DNA of 14,482 bases from Onstottus_A sp036505875 (GTDB taxonomy: Bacteria; Acidobacteriota; Blastocatellia; UBA7656). This document shows positions 6,289 through 14,482 of this stretch, piece by piece. A program made the position numbers and the translations under genes. The notes under the pieces are model-generated. The model ran no database searches, was not told where the DNA came from, and saw nothing but the letters and a program-made list of their open reading frames with translations. Where the stretch lies: NCBI GenBank assembly GCA_036505875.1, contig DASXSR010000146.1, forward strand, positions 1 to 14,482, read 5' to 3'. The number at the start of each line of letters is the position of its first letter. The stretch's first letter is position 1.

Positions 6289-9200
6289 ATGAGACCTGGA
6301 TGGCTTTTGTTGTTAGGCGTCGCCCTCGCCGGAGTTTGGTTTGGGATTCGTCCGCCATCGGCGGAACTTGAGACATCGATTCAATCGGCGCGGGAAGACG
6401 CGTATCGCGCAAACAATATAGGCGTCGCGCTGCTCGAGCAATTCAAGTACAAAGAGGGCGCCGACCAGTTCCGCCGCGCGTTGAAGCTCGACCCCGGTTT
6501 GTCGCTCGCTCGCGTGAATCTAGCCATTGCGCTTTACAACTTACCTGACATAGAGGGCGCGTTGCGTGAAGCGAAGGCAGCCGTTGAAGTTATCCCGGCC
6601 TCACCTCAGGCGCTCTACATTCTCGGGCTCATCGCGCGTTCGCAGAATCGAACGACTGATGCGATAGAGGAATTCGGGCGCGTGCTTAAGATCGATCCGC
6701 AGGACCCGGGAGCGAATATCAACCTCGGCCAGCTCTACATGCAGCAGCGCAAATACGCCGAAGCGATCGCGGCCTTTCGCACAGCGCTCGCGAGTGAGCC
6801 TTACAGCATCACTGCGACTTACAACCTGGCAATCGCGCTCACACGTTCAGGCGAACGTCAGGAGGGCCAGGCGATGATGCAGAAGTTTCAAGTGCTGCGC
6901 GCGAAAGGTTATGGAACAACGATCGGGCAGAATTATCTCGAGCAGGGCCGTTACAGTGAAGCGATCACTTCGACTGGAGCGGAGCCCGATCTAGTAGATG
7001 CCGCAATACCGGACGTAACTTTCACTGATGCGACCTCAAGTGTGCTGGCAAAACGTGCCGACGTCGAGACAAGAGCGGGGAGTAAAAGCCCGCTCGGGCA
7101 GAGCTTCAAGGCAAGCGAAATAAATGAGCCGTTCAAGCGTCAGATCGTTGAAAGCCTCTCTGGCGGCGCAGTGCTCTTCGACTTTGACGGCGACGGCAAC
7201 ATTGATCTACTAGACGTGGGGCCTCGAGGTTTGACGCTCTATCGAAACGATGGCGGGAAGTTCGTTGATGTGACAGACCGATCCGGCTTGCGGACTGCGA
7301 TTCCGGGCTTCACTGCAATCTCTGCAATCGCAGGTGACTACGATAATGATGGGCGGCCGGATATATTTGTGGTCGGGCACGGTCGTCTCGCCCTTTATCA
7401 CAACGATGGCAACGGAAAATTCTCAGATGTGACTTCAGCCGCTGGTATCTCCGCTTATCCTTATCTTGCGCTGTCGGCTGCATTCGTCGATGTAGATCAT
7501 GATGGCGACCTGGACATCTTCCTCGCCGGCTTTGTTGATCTCTCGAAGACACCGTCGGGCGATGCCAGTCGCACTCTTGTGTTCCCTGACGATTTTGCCG
7601 GCGCGCCGAATCTGCTGCTTCGCAACGACGGGAACGGCAAATTCACTGACATCACCGCAGCGGCGAAAGTAACAGGATCGTTTGGTCGCGCGGTCGCGGT
7701 GGTGCCCACAGACTTCGACAATCGTCGCGATATTGACCTGCTCGTTTTGAACTACGGCGCGGCGCCGACGCTGTTCAGCAACCAACGCGACGGCACGTTT
7801 CGCGATGTCGCCGCCGAAGTCGGATTGAACGTCAAAGGCCGATTCACTTGCGCGGCCGCCGGCGACGTAAACAAAGATGACTTCACTGATTTCTTTTTCG
7901 GGAGAGCCGACGGTGCGGGCCTGCTCGCAATGAGCGACGGAAAGGGTCACTTTTCTACCGTGCCCGCGCCGGCAGCAGCAGAGAAAGCGGTCGCGGCTCA
8001 GTTCATCGATTACGACAACGACGGATTGCTCGACCTCGTGGTGCTCGCCGACCAGACACCTCGCGTGTTTCGGAATCTCGGATCGAAGTGGGAAGATGCC
8101 AGTGCTCGTGCTGTAGCGACGGACCTTCTTAAAGGACAGTTTCCACGCGCGTTGGCTTCGGCGGACATCGACGGAGATGGTGACACCGATCTGATCTTCA
8201 GAGTAGCCACCGGCGATCTGAAGATCTCCAGAAACGACGGAGGCAATCGAAACCGCTCGTTGAAAGTTCAACTGACGGGCAAGGTTAGCAATCGCTCCGG
8301 TGTCGGGTCAAAGATCGAAGCCCGCTCGGGAAGTCTGAGGCAGAAACTCGAGACTTACTCCACGAGCCCTGCGCCCGCGCCGGCGGACATTATCTTCGGA
8401 CTTGGCAAACGCGCCGGCGTCGATGCTGTTCGAGTGCTGTGGCCCGCGGGAATCGTTCAAGCCGAAACCGAAATCGCTGGCGCGGCGGCAGGAGCCCCGC
8501 TTGCGTTGAAAATCACCGAGCTTGATCGCAAGCCTTCGTCGTGTCCTTATCTTTATACCTGGAATGGCGAGCGATTCGAGTTCGTGACTGATTTCATGGG
8601 CGGCGGTGAGATGGGCTATTGGGAAGCGCCCGGCGTCCGCAACCATCCTGACCCCGACGAGTATGTTCGCATTCGAGACGATCAGCTCAAGGCGCGCAAT
8701 GGGCGCTATGAGATTCGTGTCACGAATGAACTCGAGGAAGTACTTTATGTCGATCGGCTTCAACTGATCGCCATCGACCACCCGGCCGACACTGACGTCT
8801 ATCCAAACGAAGGGATGACTGACCCGCCGCGCCCATTCAAACTGTTCACGACTCGGAACGCGCGTCCGCCCAGGTCCGCAGTGGACGATCGCGGACACGA
8901 GGTGACGGAGCGCATCGCAAAACTCGACCGGCGGTATCCAGATGATTTCGCGTTGATGAAGATTCGTGGTTATGCCGAGTCGCATTCACTCACGCTTGAT
9001 CTAGGCGAGCCGTCGAAAGGCCGCACTGTGCTGTTGCTGACCGGTTGGACTGATTACGCGTTTTCAAGCGACAACGTCGCTGCTTCTCAAAGCGGATCGA
9101 GCTTGAGGCCGCCCGAGCTTCAGGTGAAAGATGCGCAAGGCAAATGGCATACGGCGATCGCCGACATCGGCATTCCAGTTGGGAGGCCGCAGACGATAGT

Positions 9201-9858
9201 GGTCGATCTTACCGGCAAGTTTCCAACCGCGAATCGCGAGGTCCGCATCGTGACCAACATGCGAATCTATTGGGATCAGATCTTAATCGACACATCCAGC
9301 GGCAATCTGCCTGTTCGGATGACGCGACTCGATCCGTTAACTGCTGATCTTCATTGGCGAGGATACTCGGCGGAAGTGGCGCCCGACGGCCGCGAACCTT
9401 TCATCTACGACCACGACCGCGTGTCATACACGTCGCCGTGGAAAGTAATGGCGGGCCGGTACACCCGGGAAGGCGACGTGCGAGAGTTGCTGGCGCGCAG
9501 CGACGATATGTTTGTGATCTCGAAACCAGGCGACGAGATGTCGCTCTCGTTCGACGCGACGAAGCCGCGTCCCCTTAGCACGGGCTGGAAGCGGACGTTC
9601 TTACTCTACGCCGACGGCTTCAGCAAAGAGATGGACATCAACTCAGCGAGCCCTGATCAAGTGGCGCCGCTCCCGTTTCATGCAATGAAGAGCTATCCGT
9701 ATACGTTTAGGGCAGCTTACCCGATGACTCGCGCGCGTCGAGAGTACATCGAGCGATACAACACGCGCATTGTGCGATCACCGATTCCGTTGATCGAGAC
9801 GACGGAATGGGATTTCGCCACGAAGTCACAAAGCCACAAAGCAGCACCAAGCCAATAA
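6289..9858 (+). CDS. TPR + FG-GAP/VCBS repeat + ASPIC/UnbV (CRTAC1-like) large exported protein
   Basis: A 1189-residue protein. N-terminal signal/anchor WLLLLGVALAGVWFGI (about 5-20). At least four TPRs (about 39-215; for example ALKLDPGLSLARVNLAIAL). About seven FG-GAP/VCBS blades (about 290-645) carry Ca-binding-type loops such as DFDGDGNIDLL, DYDNDGRPDIF and DIDGDGDTDLI, which suggests a beta-propeller. An ASPIC/UnbV module follows (about 650-737, with SGVGSKIEARSG and DAVRVLWPAGIVQ). The C-terminal part of about 450 residues is beta-rich, opens with CPYLYTWNGERFEFVTDFMGGGEMGYW and has no function known to me. The protein probably acts outside the cytoplasmic membrane as a binding or scaffold protein; no catalytic motif is visible. 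The ATG at 6289 is chosen because the hydrophobic signal begins there and the promoter lies just upstream. The frame is open back to 6154, but those 45 residues would overlap the divergent gene. First gene of the rightward operon. Confidence 0.85.
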   Translation: MRPGWLLLLGVALAGVWFGIRPPSAELETSIQSAREDAYRANNIGVALLEQFKYKEGADQFRRALKLDPGLSLARVNLAIALYNLPDIEGALREAKAAVEVIPASPQALYILGLIARSQNRTTDAIEEFGRVLKIDPQDPGANINLGQLYMQQRKYAEAIAAFRTALASEPYSITATYNLAIALTRSGERQEGQAMMQKFQVLRAKGYGTTIGQNYLEQGRYSEAITSTGAEPDLVDAAIPDVTFTDATSSVLAKRADVETRAGSKSPLGQSFKASEINEPFKRQIVESLSGGAVLFDFDGDGNIDLLDVGPRGLTLYRNDGGKFVDVTDRSGLRTAIPGFTAISAIAGDYDNDGRPDIFVVGHGRLALYHNDGNGKFSDVTSAAGISAYPYLALSAAFVDVDHDGDLDIFLAGFVDLSKTPSGDASRTLVFPDDFAGAPNLLLRNDGNGKFTDITAAAKVTGSFGRAVAVVPTDFDNRRDIDLLVLNYGAAPTLFSNQRDGTFRDVAAEVGLNVKGRFTCAAAGDVNKDDFTDFFFGRADGAGLLAMSDGKGHFSTVPAPAAAEKAVAAQFIDYDNDGLLDLVVLADQTPRVFRNLGSKWEDASARAVATDLLKGQFPRALASADIDGDGDTDLIFRVATGDLKISRNDGGNRNRSLKVQLTGKVSNRSGVGSKIEARSGSLRQKLETYSTSPAPAPADIIFGLGKRAGVDAVRVLWPAGIVQAETEIAGAAAGAPLALKITELDRKPSSCPYLYTWNGERFEFVTDFMGGGEMGYWEAPGVRNHPDPDEYVRIRDDQLKARNGRYEIRVTNELEEVLYVDRLQLIAIDHPADTDVYPNEGMTDPPRPFKLFTTRNARPPRSAVDDRGHEVTERIAKLDRRYPDDFALMKIRGYAESHSLTLDLGEPSKGRTVLLLTGWTDYAFSSDNVAASQSGSSLRPPELQVKDAQGKWHTAIADIGIPVGRPQTIVVDLTGKFPTANREVRIVTNMRIYWDQILIDTSSGNLPVRMTRLDPLTADLHWRGYSAEVAPDGREPFIYDHDRVSYTSPWKVMAGRYTREGDVRELLARSDDMFVISKPGDEMSLSFDATKPRPLSTGWKRTFLLYADGFSKEMDINSASPDQVAPLPFHAMKSYPYTFRAAYPMTRARREYIERYNTRIVRSPIPLIETTEWDFATKSQSHKAAPSQ

Positions 9859-9891
9859 ACTTTGTGCAGCTTCGAGTGGCGAGAGGTTGAA

Positions 9892-10905
9892 ATGGAACAC
9901 ATTCGTTATTCAGTCGCGGCCTGTCAGACCGATCTCCCCAATCCCACTGAGCGTCGCCAGATGCGCGCGAACACCGATCGTATGCTCTCGATGATCGACT
10001 CCGCGGTTCAGGGAAGCGCCCCTTTCTTGCCGGTGAGGCTGGTCGTCTTTCCTGAATTCGCTCACGCCGCTCCGGTGTTTGAAACAGTCAAAGAATTGAT
10101 CGACAAGCTGGCGATCCCCATCCCGAACGAACACACCGAACGCCTGGAACAGAAAGCTCGCGAGCACCGAATCTACATTCAGACCGGATCGATTCTGGAG
10201 GTCGATTCAAAGTGGCCGGGCGGAGTCTTCAACACCACTTGTTTGATCGGCCCCGAAGGCGTGCTCTACAAGTATCGCAAGGTGAACACGTGGATTCCGT
10301 ACGAAGTCCACACAAGCCCGCACGATCTTAAAGGCTACGACGAGCCGTTGTTTCCGGTGGCCGACACGTCGATCGGCCGAATCGGTTGCGCGATTTGCTA
10401 CGACTGGCTGTTTCCCGAAGCAATTCGCCAGCTTGCAGTGAATGGCGCCGAGGTGCTGGTACGTGTGTCAGCTTATATGGATCCGTGGGGCGCAACCGAG
10501 CCCATGGATTGGTGGACTGTTGTTAATCGCTGTCGGGCTATTGAAAACATCGCTTATGTCGTTGCAGCCAATCAGGGCGCTAGCTTGAGGATGTATCCCC
10601 CGTACTCGTGGCCGGGCGGCAGTCAGGTTGTTGATTACGACGGCCGCTTGCTGGCGCAAGCTTCTCCGGGTCCCGGCGAGCGAATCGTAGTTGCGCCGAT
10701 TGATATCACCGCGCTTCGTCACGAGCGAGAGACTCGACGCGGGCATCATATGCTCGCGCACTTGCGAACTGAGGCTTATCCGGTGTATTCGACTCACATT
10801 TATCCCCCTCCGCTGGATAATGATGACCCGGAACATCTGTCGTACGAGGGAAATAACCGGTTGATCGAAGAAGCGAAGCAACGTTTCCCCTTCTCGCGTC
10901 GTTGA
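9892..10905 (+). CDS. Carbon-nitrogen hydrolase (nitrilase superfamily amidase)
   Basis: A 337-residue cytoplasmic enzyme with no signal peptide. The Glu-Lys-Cys triad of the family is complete: E55 in VVFPEFAH, K130 in YKYRKVN, and C169 in GCAICYDWLFPE. E138 may be the second structural Glu. Later family features are RCRAIENIAYVVAANQG and GGSQVVDYDGRLLA. Such enzymes hydrolyse C-N bonds of amides or carbamoyl compounds (N-carbamoyl-amine/amino-acid amidohydrolases, omega-amidases); true nitrilase activity is less common. The substrate is not readable from sequence. The start is the ATG at 9892, which has GAGAGG 5 nt upstream and matches the usual family N-terminus (YSVAACQTD). An in-frame TTG at 9862 is rejected. 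It begins 33 bp after the preceding stop, so it is probably co-transcribed. Its tie to the envelope proteins around it is not obvious. Confidence 0.88.
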   Translation: MEHIRYSVAACQTDLPNPTERRQMRANTDRMLSMIDSAVQGSAPFLPVRLVVFPEFAHAAPVFETVKELIDKLAIPIPNEHTERLEQKAREHRIYIQTGSILEVDSKWPGGVFNTTCLIGPEGVLYKYRKVNTWIPYEVHTSPHDLKGYDEPLFPVADTSIGRIGCAICYDWLFPEAIRQLAVNGAEVLVRVSAYMDPWGATEPMDWWTVVNRCRAIENIAYVVAANQGASLRMYPPYSWPGGSQVVDYDGRLLAQASPGPGERIVVAPIDITALRHERETRRGHHMLAHLRTEAYPVYSTHIYPPPLDNDDPEHLSYEGNNRLIEEAKQRFPFSRR

Positions 10906-10984
10906 TGTATTCTTCATAAACCAAAGGTTCAAGGAAGACAGTCGCGCCGATGTGAGCGCGTCATCACCGCTCAAGAGGAGGGCT

Positions 10985-11494
10985 ATGAAATCGAGGAAGC
11001 TTCCGATCGCATTTGTGACCGTCCTGGTTACGGCTTTCGCACCGATCGTTACCGCGCAAGAGACAGCGGTAGTCTTGAGCGGGGCGGAGCACAACCGCGT
11101 CGTTCCGACCAGCTTTTACTTTGAAGGCCAGAGCGCGCCGACTCAGATGCGCAACTCGGCAGCCGCGCGGTTCGGCTCGAATCGATATGTCATTGCCGCG
11201 CTGGTTGACACTTCGGGCTACTCAACCGAAGTGCGCGCGAAGTACCAGGGCTTTTTCATCACCGACTCGAAGGTGAACGTCGGCGGCAAGGAGCTCGGCG
11301 CTGGAGCGTACGGCTTCGGTTTCACCGATGACGGCAAGTTCAATGTCTTTGACGTGGGCGGCAAGCAATTGATGTCAGCAAGCGCAACGAAGGATTCAGC
11401 GATCCGGCGGCCTCGTCCGTTGATGATGTCGGTCGAGGGCGGCGCGCTTCGCCTCTATGCGGAACGCAGCTACGTTGTGATCGCCGCTAAGTAA
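10985..11494 (+). CDS. Small secreted protein of unknown function
   Basis: A 169-residue protein with a clear Sec signal peptide (MKSRKLP, then IAFVTVLVTAFAPIVTA, cleavage before QE). The mature part of about 145 residues has no cysteine or membrane segment. It is rich in short beta-type stretches (RYVIAALVD, FFITDSKVNVGGKELGAGAYGFGFTDDGKFNVFDVGGKQL) and ends LRLYAERSYVVIAAK. I do not recognise a characterised family; similar small exported proteins occur, from memory, in Acidobacteriota. The ATG at 10985 is chosen because AGAGGAGG lies just upstream and it puts the signal peptide at the N-terminus; the frame opens at 10952. It sits 79 bp after the amidase and 35 bp before the cytochrome gene, probably in the same operon. 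Confidence 0.75.
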   Translation: MKSRKLPIAFVTVLVTAFAPIVTAQETAVVLSGAEHNRVVPTSFYFEGQSAPTQMRNSAAARFGSNRYVIAALVDTSGYSTEVRAKYQGFFITDSKVNVGGKELGAGAYGFGFTDDGKFNVFDVGGKQLMSASATKDSAIRRPRPLMMSVEGGALRLYAERSYVVIAAK

Positions 11495-11529
11495 CATGTG
11501 CGAGCGGCCGCGCGATGACGAGGATCAGT

Positions 11530-14376
11530 ATGAGCAAGCAACAAGCTCGGATGACTGTGGTAAGACTTCTGGTAGTTGGTTACCTGGGCTTGCTGATCAA
11601 CAGCTCGTACCTGGCTTCCTACGCCGATCCGACGCGCTTCTACTTTGGCAATGTTGGACTGCATCTGCTGCTTGGTGTCGTTCTGTCGATTGCATTCGCG
11701 CCGTATGCATTCAAGCGATTCAAGCAGTTCTCGACGATGCTGAAGTCCGGCGTGCTGTTGCTTGCCGTGGGTGCGACGTTCGGCTTCTTCATGATGTGGT
11801 TCGGAGCGACTCGTCCTTACCGCTGGGCGCTTTATACTCACATCGCGTTTGCCGTGGCCGGATCGATTCCGGTTCTTCTCGTTCTCTTGAAAGCAGCGCG
11901 AAACTATTCGGCTTCCCGACGAAGGCAGGTCGTCTATGCAGCGATTGCCTGTTTGGTGTTTATCCTTCCGGTAGCTTCGACCGCTTTTAACCGATATGCG
12001 AAAGAGGAGCGAACCCGGATTGTTAATCCGGACAACGTTCCTCTGGCAATGGAGGGCGAAGGCGCTGGGCCGGATAGCCCCTTCTTCCCTTCCTCGGCTG
12101 AGACCAATGTCGGCGGCACGATTCCCTCGACCTTTTTCATGACCAGCAAGGAGTGCGCTCGCTGCCACAAAGAGATCTACGATCAGTGGAACTCGTCGGC
12201 GCATCACTTCGGATCTTTCAACAATCAGTGGTACCGAAAGTCGATCGAGTACATGCAAGACGTCATCGGCACACGCCCGTCAAAGTGGTGCGCGGGTTGT
12301 CACGATCACGCGGTGTTCTTCAACGGCCGCTTTGATCGGCCCATCAAAGAACAGATCGATACTCCCGAAGCCCAAAACGGATTGGGCTGCACCTCTTGCC
12401 ACTCGATAGTGCACGTCAAGAGCACGATGGGGCAGGGCGACTTCACCATCGAGTATCCGCCGCTGCACGACCTGGCGACCAGCGATAACAAGCTGCTCAA
12501 GTGGGCGCACGACTACTTGCTGAAGATCGATCCGCAACCGCATCGTGAGACTTTCTTGAAGAGCTTTCACACGACGCAGACGCCCGAGTTTTGCTCATCC
12601 TGTCACAAGGTTCACCTTGATGTGCCGGTGAACAACTATCGCTGGTTCCGGGGCTTCAATGAGTATGACAACTGGCAAGCCTCGGGAGTCTCGGGCGAAG
12701 GCGCGCGGTCGTTTTACTATCCGCCGAAGCCTCAAAAGTGCGCCGACTGCCACATGCCGCTTATCGCATCACAAGACCCGGGAGCGCGAGACGGTAAGAT
12801 CCATTCGCATCGTTTTCCCGGCGCCAACACCGCTCTACCGTTCGTGAATCACGACGACGAGCAGTTGAAGGTGACTCAAGACTTTCTGCGCGACGGGCAA
12901 GTTTCGATCGATATCTTCGGCATCGCTCGCACTGCCGCGCAGGCACCTCAAACGGAAAAGAAGAACACTGCTCAGGAAGAGCCGCGTCTTTCGAGCACGT
13001 TTGCGATCGGAGAAGAATCGGCGAACTTCGGCGCGGGGCAAGCTTTCATCGCGCAACCGGTCGAAGTCATCGCGCCGCTTGATAAAGTCGACGCTGCGGT
13101 TCGACGCGGCGAGTCCGTTCGCGTCGAAGTAGTTTTGCGAACGCGAAAGGTGGGGCACTTCTTTCCCGGCGGGACTGTAGACGCATTCGACGTATGGGTC
13201 GAGCTCGAAGCGGTCGACGACAGAGGTCAGAAGATCTTTCACAGCGGCGAGGTCGGGGACAGTGGCAGAGGGCCTGTCGAACCGGGCGCGCACTTCTATC
13301 GCAGTCTTCAGCTCGTCGAGCACGGCAACCCGATCAACAAGCGCAACGCGTGGATGACTCGGTCCGTGGCTTACGTGCGTTTGGTTCCCCCGGGCGCGGC
13401 CGACACGATTCATTATCGTTTGAACATTCCGGAAAACTGCGGCGAGAGAATTTACCTGCGGGCCAAAGTTAACTATCGGAAGTTCGCCTGGTGGAACACG
13501 CAATGGGCGTTCGCCGGCGTGCGCGACGCCGGCGACAAAAACTTTTCTCTGACGCCCGCTCACGACGACGGGCGATGGGTGTTCAGCGGCGACACTTCAA
13601 GCGTCTCGGGACAGATCAAATCAATTCCCGACATTCCGATCACGGTTATGGCGTATCAGGAAACGTCGTTGAAGGTGATTCCTCGGGACGCTTCGCTTCC
13701 TGAGACAAAATCATTCCTCGACAAATCAGTGCGCGAGCGCTGGAACGATTACGGCATAGGCTTGCTGTTGCAGGGAGACTTGAAAGGCGCCGAAGCGGCC
13801 TTCTTGAAAGTTACCGAGATGGACCCGGATTACGCGGACGGTTGGGTGAACGTCGCTAGAGCGCAGATTCAAGAAGGCAACATGGAAGAGGCCGAGAAGT
13901 TTCTCCGCAAAGCCTTGGAGGTGGATCCGAATCTGGCGAAGACTCATTTCTTCCTCGGTTCGGCGCTCAAGAGTTTGGGCCGCTACGATGAAGCGCTCGA
14001 AGAGTCACGCCGGGCGGCGGCGCTCTATCCGCGCGATCGCGTGGTGGTGAACCAAATCGGGCGGATACTCTTTTTGAAACGAGAGTACAGTCCCGCCATC
14101 GTAGAGCTTCAGAGAGTTCTCAAGATCGACGCCGAAGACTTGCAGGCGCATTACAACTTGATGCTGTGTTATCAAGGTCTCGGCAATTCGGAGTTAGCAG
14201 CTCGTGAGCAGGCTCTTTACAAGCGATTCAAGGCTGACGAGTCAGCTCAATTCATCACGGGTCCTTACCGTCAGCTTCATCCGGAAGACAACAACGAGCG
14301 CCAGCAGATTCATGAGCATGTTTCCGCGGCGGTCGGCTCCAAGCCACGAAACAAACTGTACGCTAGCTCGAGGTAG
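11530..14376 (+). CDS. Membrane-anchored pentahaem c-type cytochrome with C-terminal TPRs
   Basis: A 948-residue protein. Five predicted TM helices (about 9-30, 40-60, 70-90, 97-118, 130-150) are followed by a periplasmic part. Five CxxCH haem-binding motifs: CARCH (209), CAGCH (254), CTSCH (287), CSSCH (355) and CADCH (404). The stretch SSAHHFGSFNNQWYRKSIEYM and extra His residues could supply distal ligands, in the style of cytochrome c554/c3-like multihaem proteins. A beta-rich region (about 500-720, with VGHFFPGGTVDAFDVWVELEA) follows, then four to five TPRs (about 737-910; for example ALEVDPNLAKTHFFLGSAL). Likely role: periplasmic electron transfer with a protein-binding TPR tail; the donor and acceptor are unknown. 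Start: ATG at 11530 has GAGGA 5 nt upstream, whereas ATG at 11515 lacks one. Last gene of the rightward operon. Confidence 0.87.
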   Translation: MSKQQARMTVVRLLVVGYLGLLINSSYLASYADPTRFYFGNVGLHLLLGVVLSIAFAPYAFKRFKQFSTMLKSGVLLLAVGATFGFFMMWFGATRPYRWALYTHIAFAVAGSIPVLLVLLKAARNYSASRRRQVVYAAIACLVFILPVASTAFNRYAKEERTRIVNPDNVPLAMEGEGAGPDSPFFPSSAETNVGGTIPSTFFMTSKECARCHKEIYDQWNSSAHHFGSFNNQWYRKSIEYMQDVIGTRPSKWCAGCHDHAVFFNGRFDRPIKEQIDTPEAQNGLGCTSCHSIVHVKSTMGQGDFTIEYPPLHDLATSDNKLLKWAHDYLLKIDPQPHRETFLKSFHTTQTPEFCSSCHKVHLDVPVNNYRWFRGFNEYDNWQASGVSGEGARSFYYPPKPQKCADCHMPLIASQDPGARDGKIHSHRFPGANTALPFVNHDDEQLKVTQDFLRDGQVSIDIFGIARTAAQAPQTEKKNTAQEEPRLSSTFAIGEESANFGAGQAFIAQPVEVIAPLDKVDAAVRRGESVRVEVVLRTRKVGHFFPGGTVDAFDVWVELEAVDDRGQKIFHSGEVGDSGRGPVEPGAHFYRSLQLVEHGNPINKRNAWMTRSVAYVRLVPPGAADTIHYRLNIPENCGERIYLRAKVNYRKFAWWNTQWAFAGVRDAGDKNFSLTPAHDDGRWVFSGDTSSVSGQIKSIPDIPITVMAYQETSLKVIPRDASLPETKSFLDKSVRERWNDYGIGLLLQGDLKGAEAAFLKVTEMDPDYADGWVNVARAQIQEGNMEEAEKFLRKALEVDPNLAKTHFFLGSALKSLGRYDEALEESRRAAALYPRDRVVVNQIGRILFLKREYSPAIVELQRVLKIDAEDLQAHYNLMLCYQGLGNSELAAREQALYKRFKADESAQFITGPYRQLHPEDNNERQQIHEHVSAAVGSKPRNKLYASSR

Positions 14377-14427
14377 AAGGAACGCGGACCAAGGTGACGT
14401 TTTGGCGGTGGCCCCCAGTCGGTGGCA

Positions 14428-14478
14428 ACCCTGAAAGGGTGAAGGCATGAAGCCACGGGTGAGTCCGCGAACCCGTGG
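14428..14478. repeat. Double-hairpin palindromic repeat (intergenic)
   Basis: Two hairpins in tandem: ACCCT-GAA-AGGGT (14428-14440), then CCACGGGT and ACCCGTGG (14453-14460 and 14471-14478) around a 10-nt loop. It starts 52 bp after the cytochrome stop and could act as a REP-like element or transcript end, although no T-tract follows. The window stops 4 nt later. Confidence 0.6.
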
Positions 14479-14482
14479 GGAC

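Noticed and set aside
7435..8985. Long minus-strand reading frames of up to 278 codons inside the FG-GAP gene
   Set aside because: They mirror the repetitive DxDxDG codons of the real gene and show no recognisable domains.

Overview
The window looks like chromosomal DNA of a moderately GC-rich bacterium. Acidobacteriota, perhaps Blastocatellia, is my best guess. This rests on the TPR + FG-GAP + ASPIC/UnbV giant protein beside a membrane multihaem cytochrome with TPRs, on the short EEME-type coiled-coil protein, and on the intergenic 'CCCCGTAGGGG...GAAATGTTTATAGAA' palindromes. No rRNA, tRNA, transposase or CRISPR array was seen.

Layout. (1) 1-485, minus: start of a secreted CubicO/class C beta-lactamase-type serine hydrolase, cut by the window edge. 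(2) 486-709: a cluster of five related short palindromic repeats. (3) 699-4362, minus: a three-gene amino-sugar operon transcribed in the order SIS-domain aminosugar-phosphate isomerase/deaminase, BadF-type N-acetylhexosamine kinase, sodium:solute symporter. A good sigma70-type promoter lies at 4391-4419. (4) 4363-4566: divergent regulatory region with two inverted repeats. (5) 4567-4929, plus: small coiled-coil protein. (6) 4954-6165, minus: a DUF3179 membrane protein whose reading frame is interrupted by one in-frame TGA. (7) 6289-14376, plus: a probable four-gene operon behind a strong promoter (TTGTCA-17-TATAAA). It encodes a 1189-residue TPR/FG-GAP/ASPIC protein, a nitrilase-superfamily amidohydrolase, a small secreted protein, and a five-TM pentahaem cytochrome with C-terminal TPRs. 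(8) 14428-14478: another palindromic repeat at the right edge.

The most interesting object is item 6. The TGA (5671-5673) lies exactly where DUF3179 proteins carry the first Cys of a conserved CxxC motif, so the protein reads ...VTY-U-TLC-HTG.... The frame and all family motifs continue intact for another 238 codons. Starting 8 nt after the TGA there is a hairpin with a perfect 7-bp upper stem and a GGUCU apical loop, the same loop sequence as the E. coli fdhF SECIS. I therefore call it a full-length 403-residue selenoprotein candidate with a UxxC redox motif, not two genes or a pseudogene. I know of no description of DUF3179 as a selenoprotein family, but I could not search. The Sec machinery (selA, selB, selC, selD) is not in this window.

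Functionally, the left half is an amino-sugar uptake, phosphorylation and isomerisation module, possibly linked to cell-wall sugar recycling. The right half is an envelope/extracytoplasmic set rich in redox (haem, Sec/Cys) and repeat-scaffold proteins, whose substrate cannot be read from the sequence.
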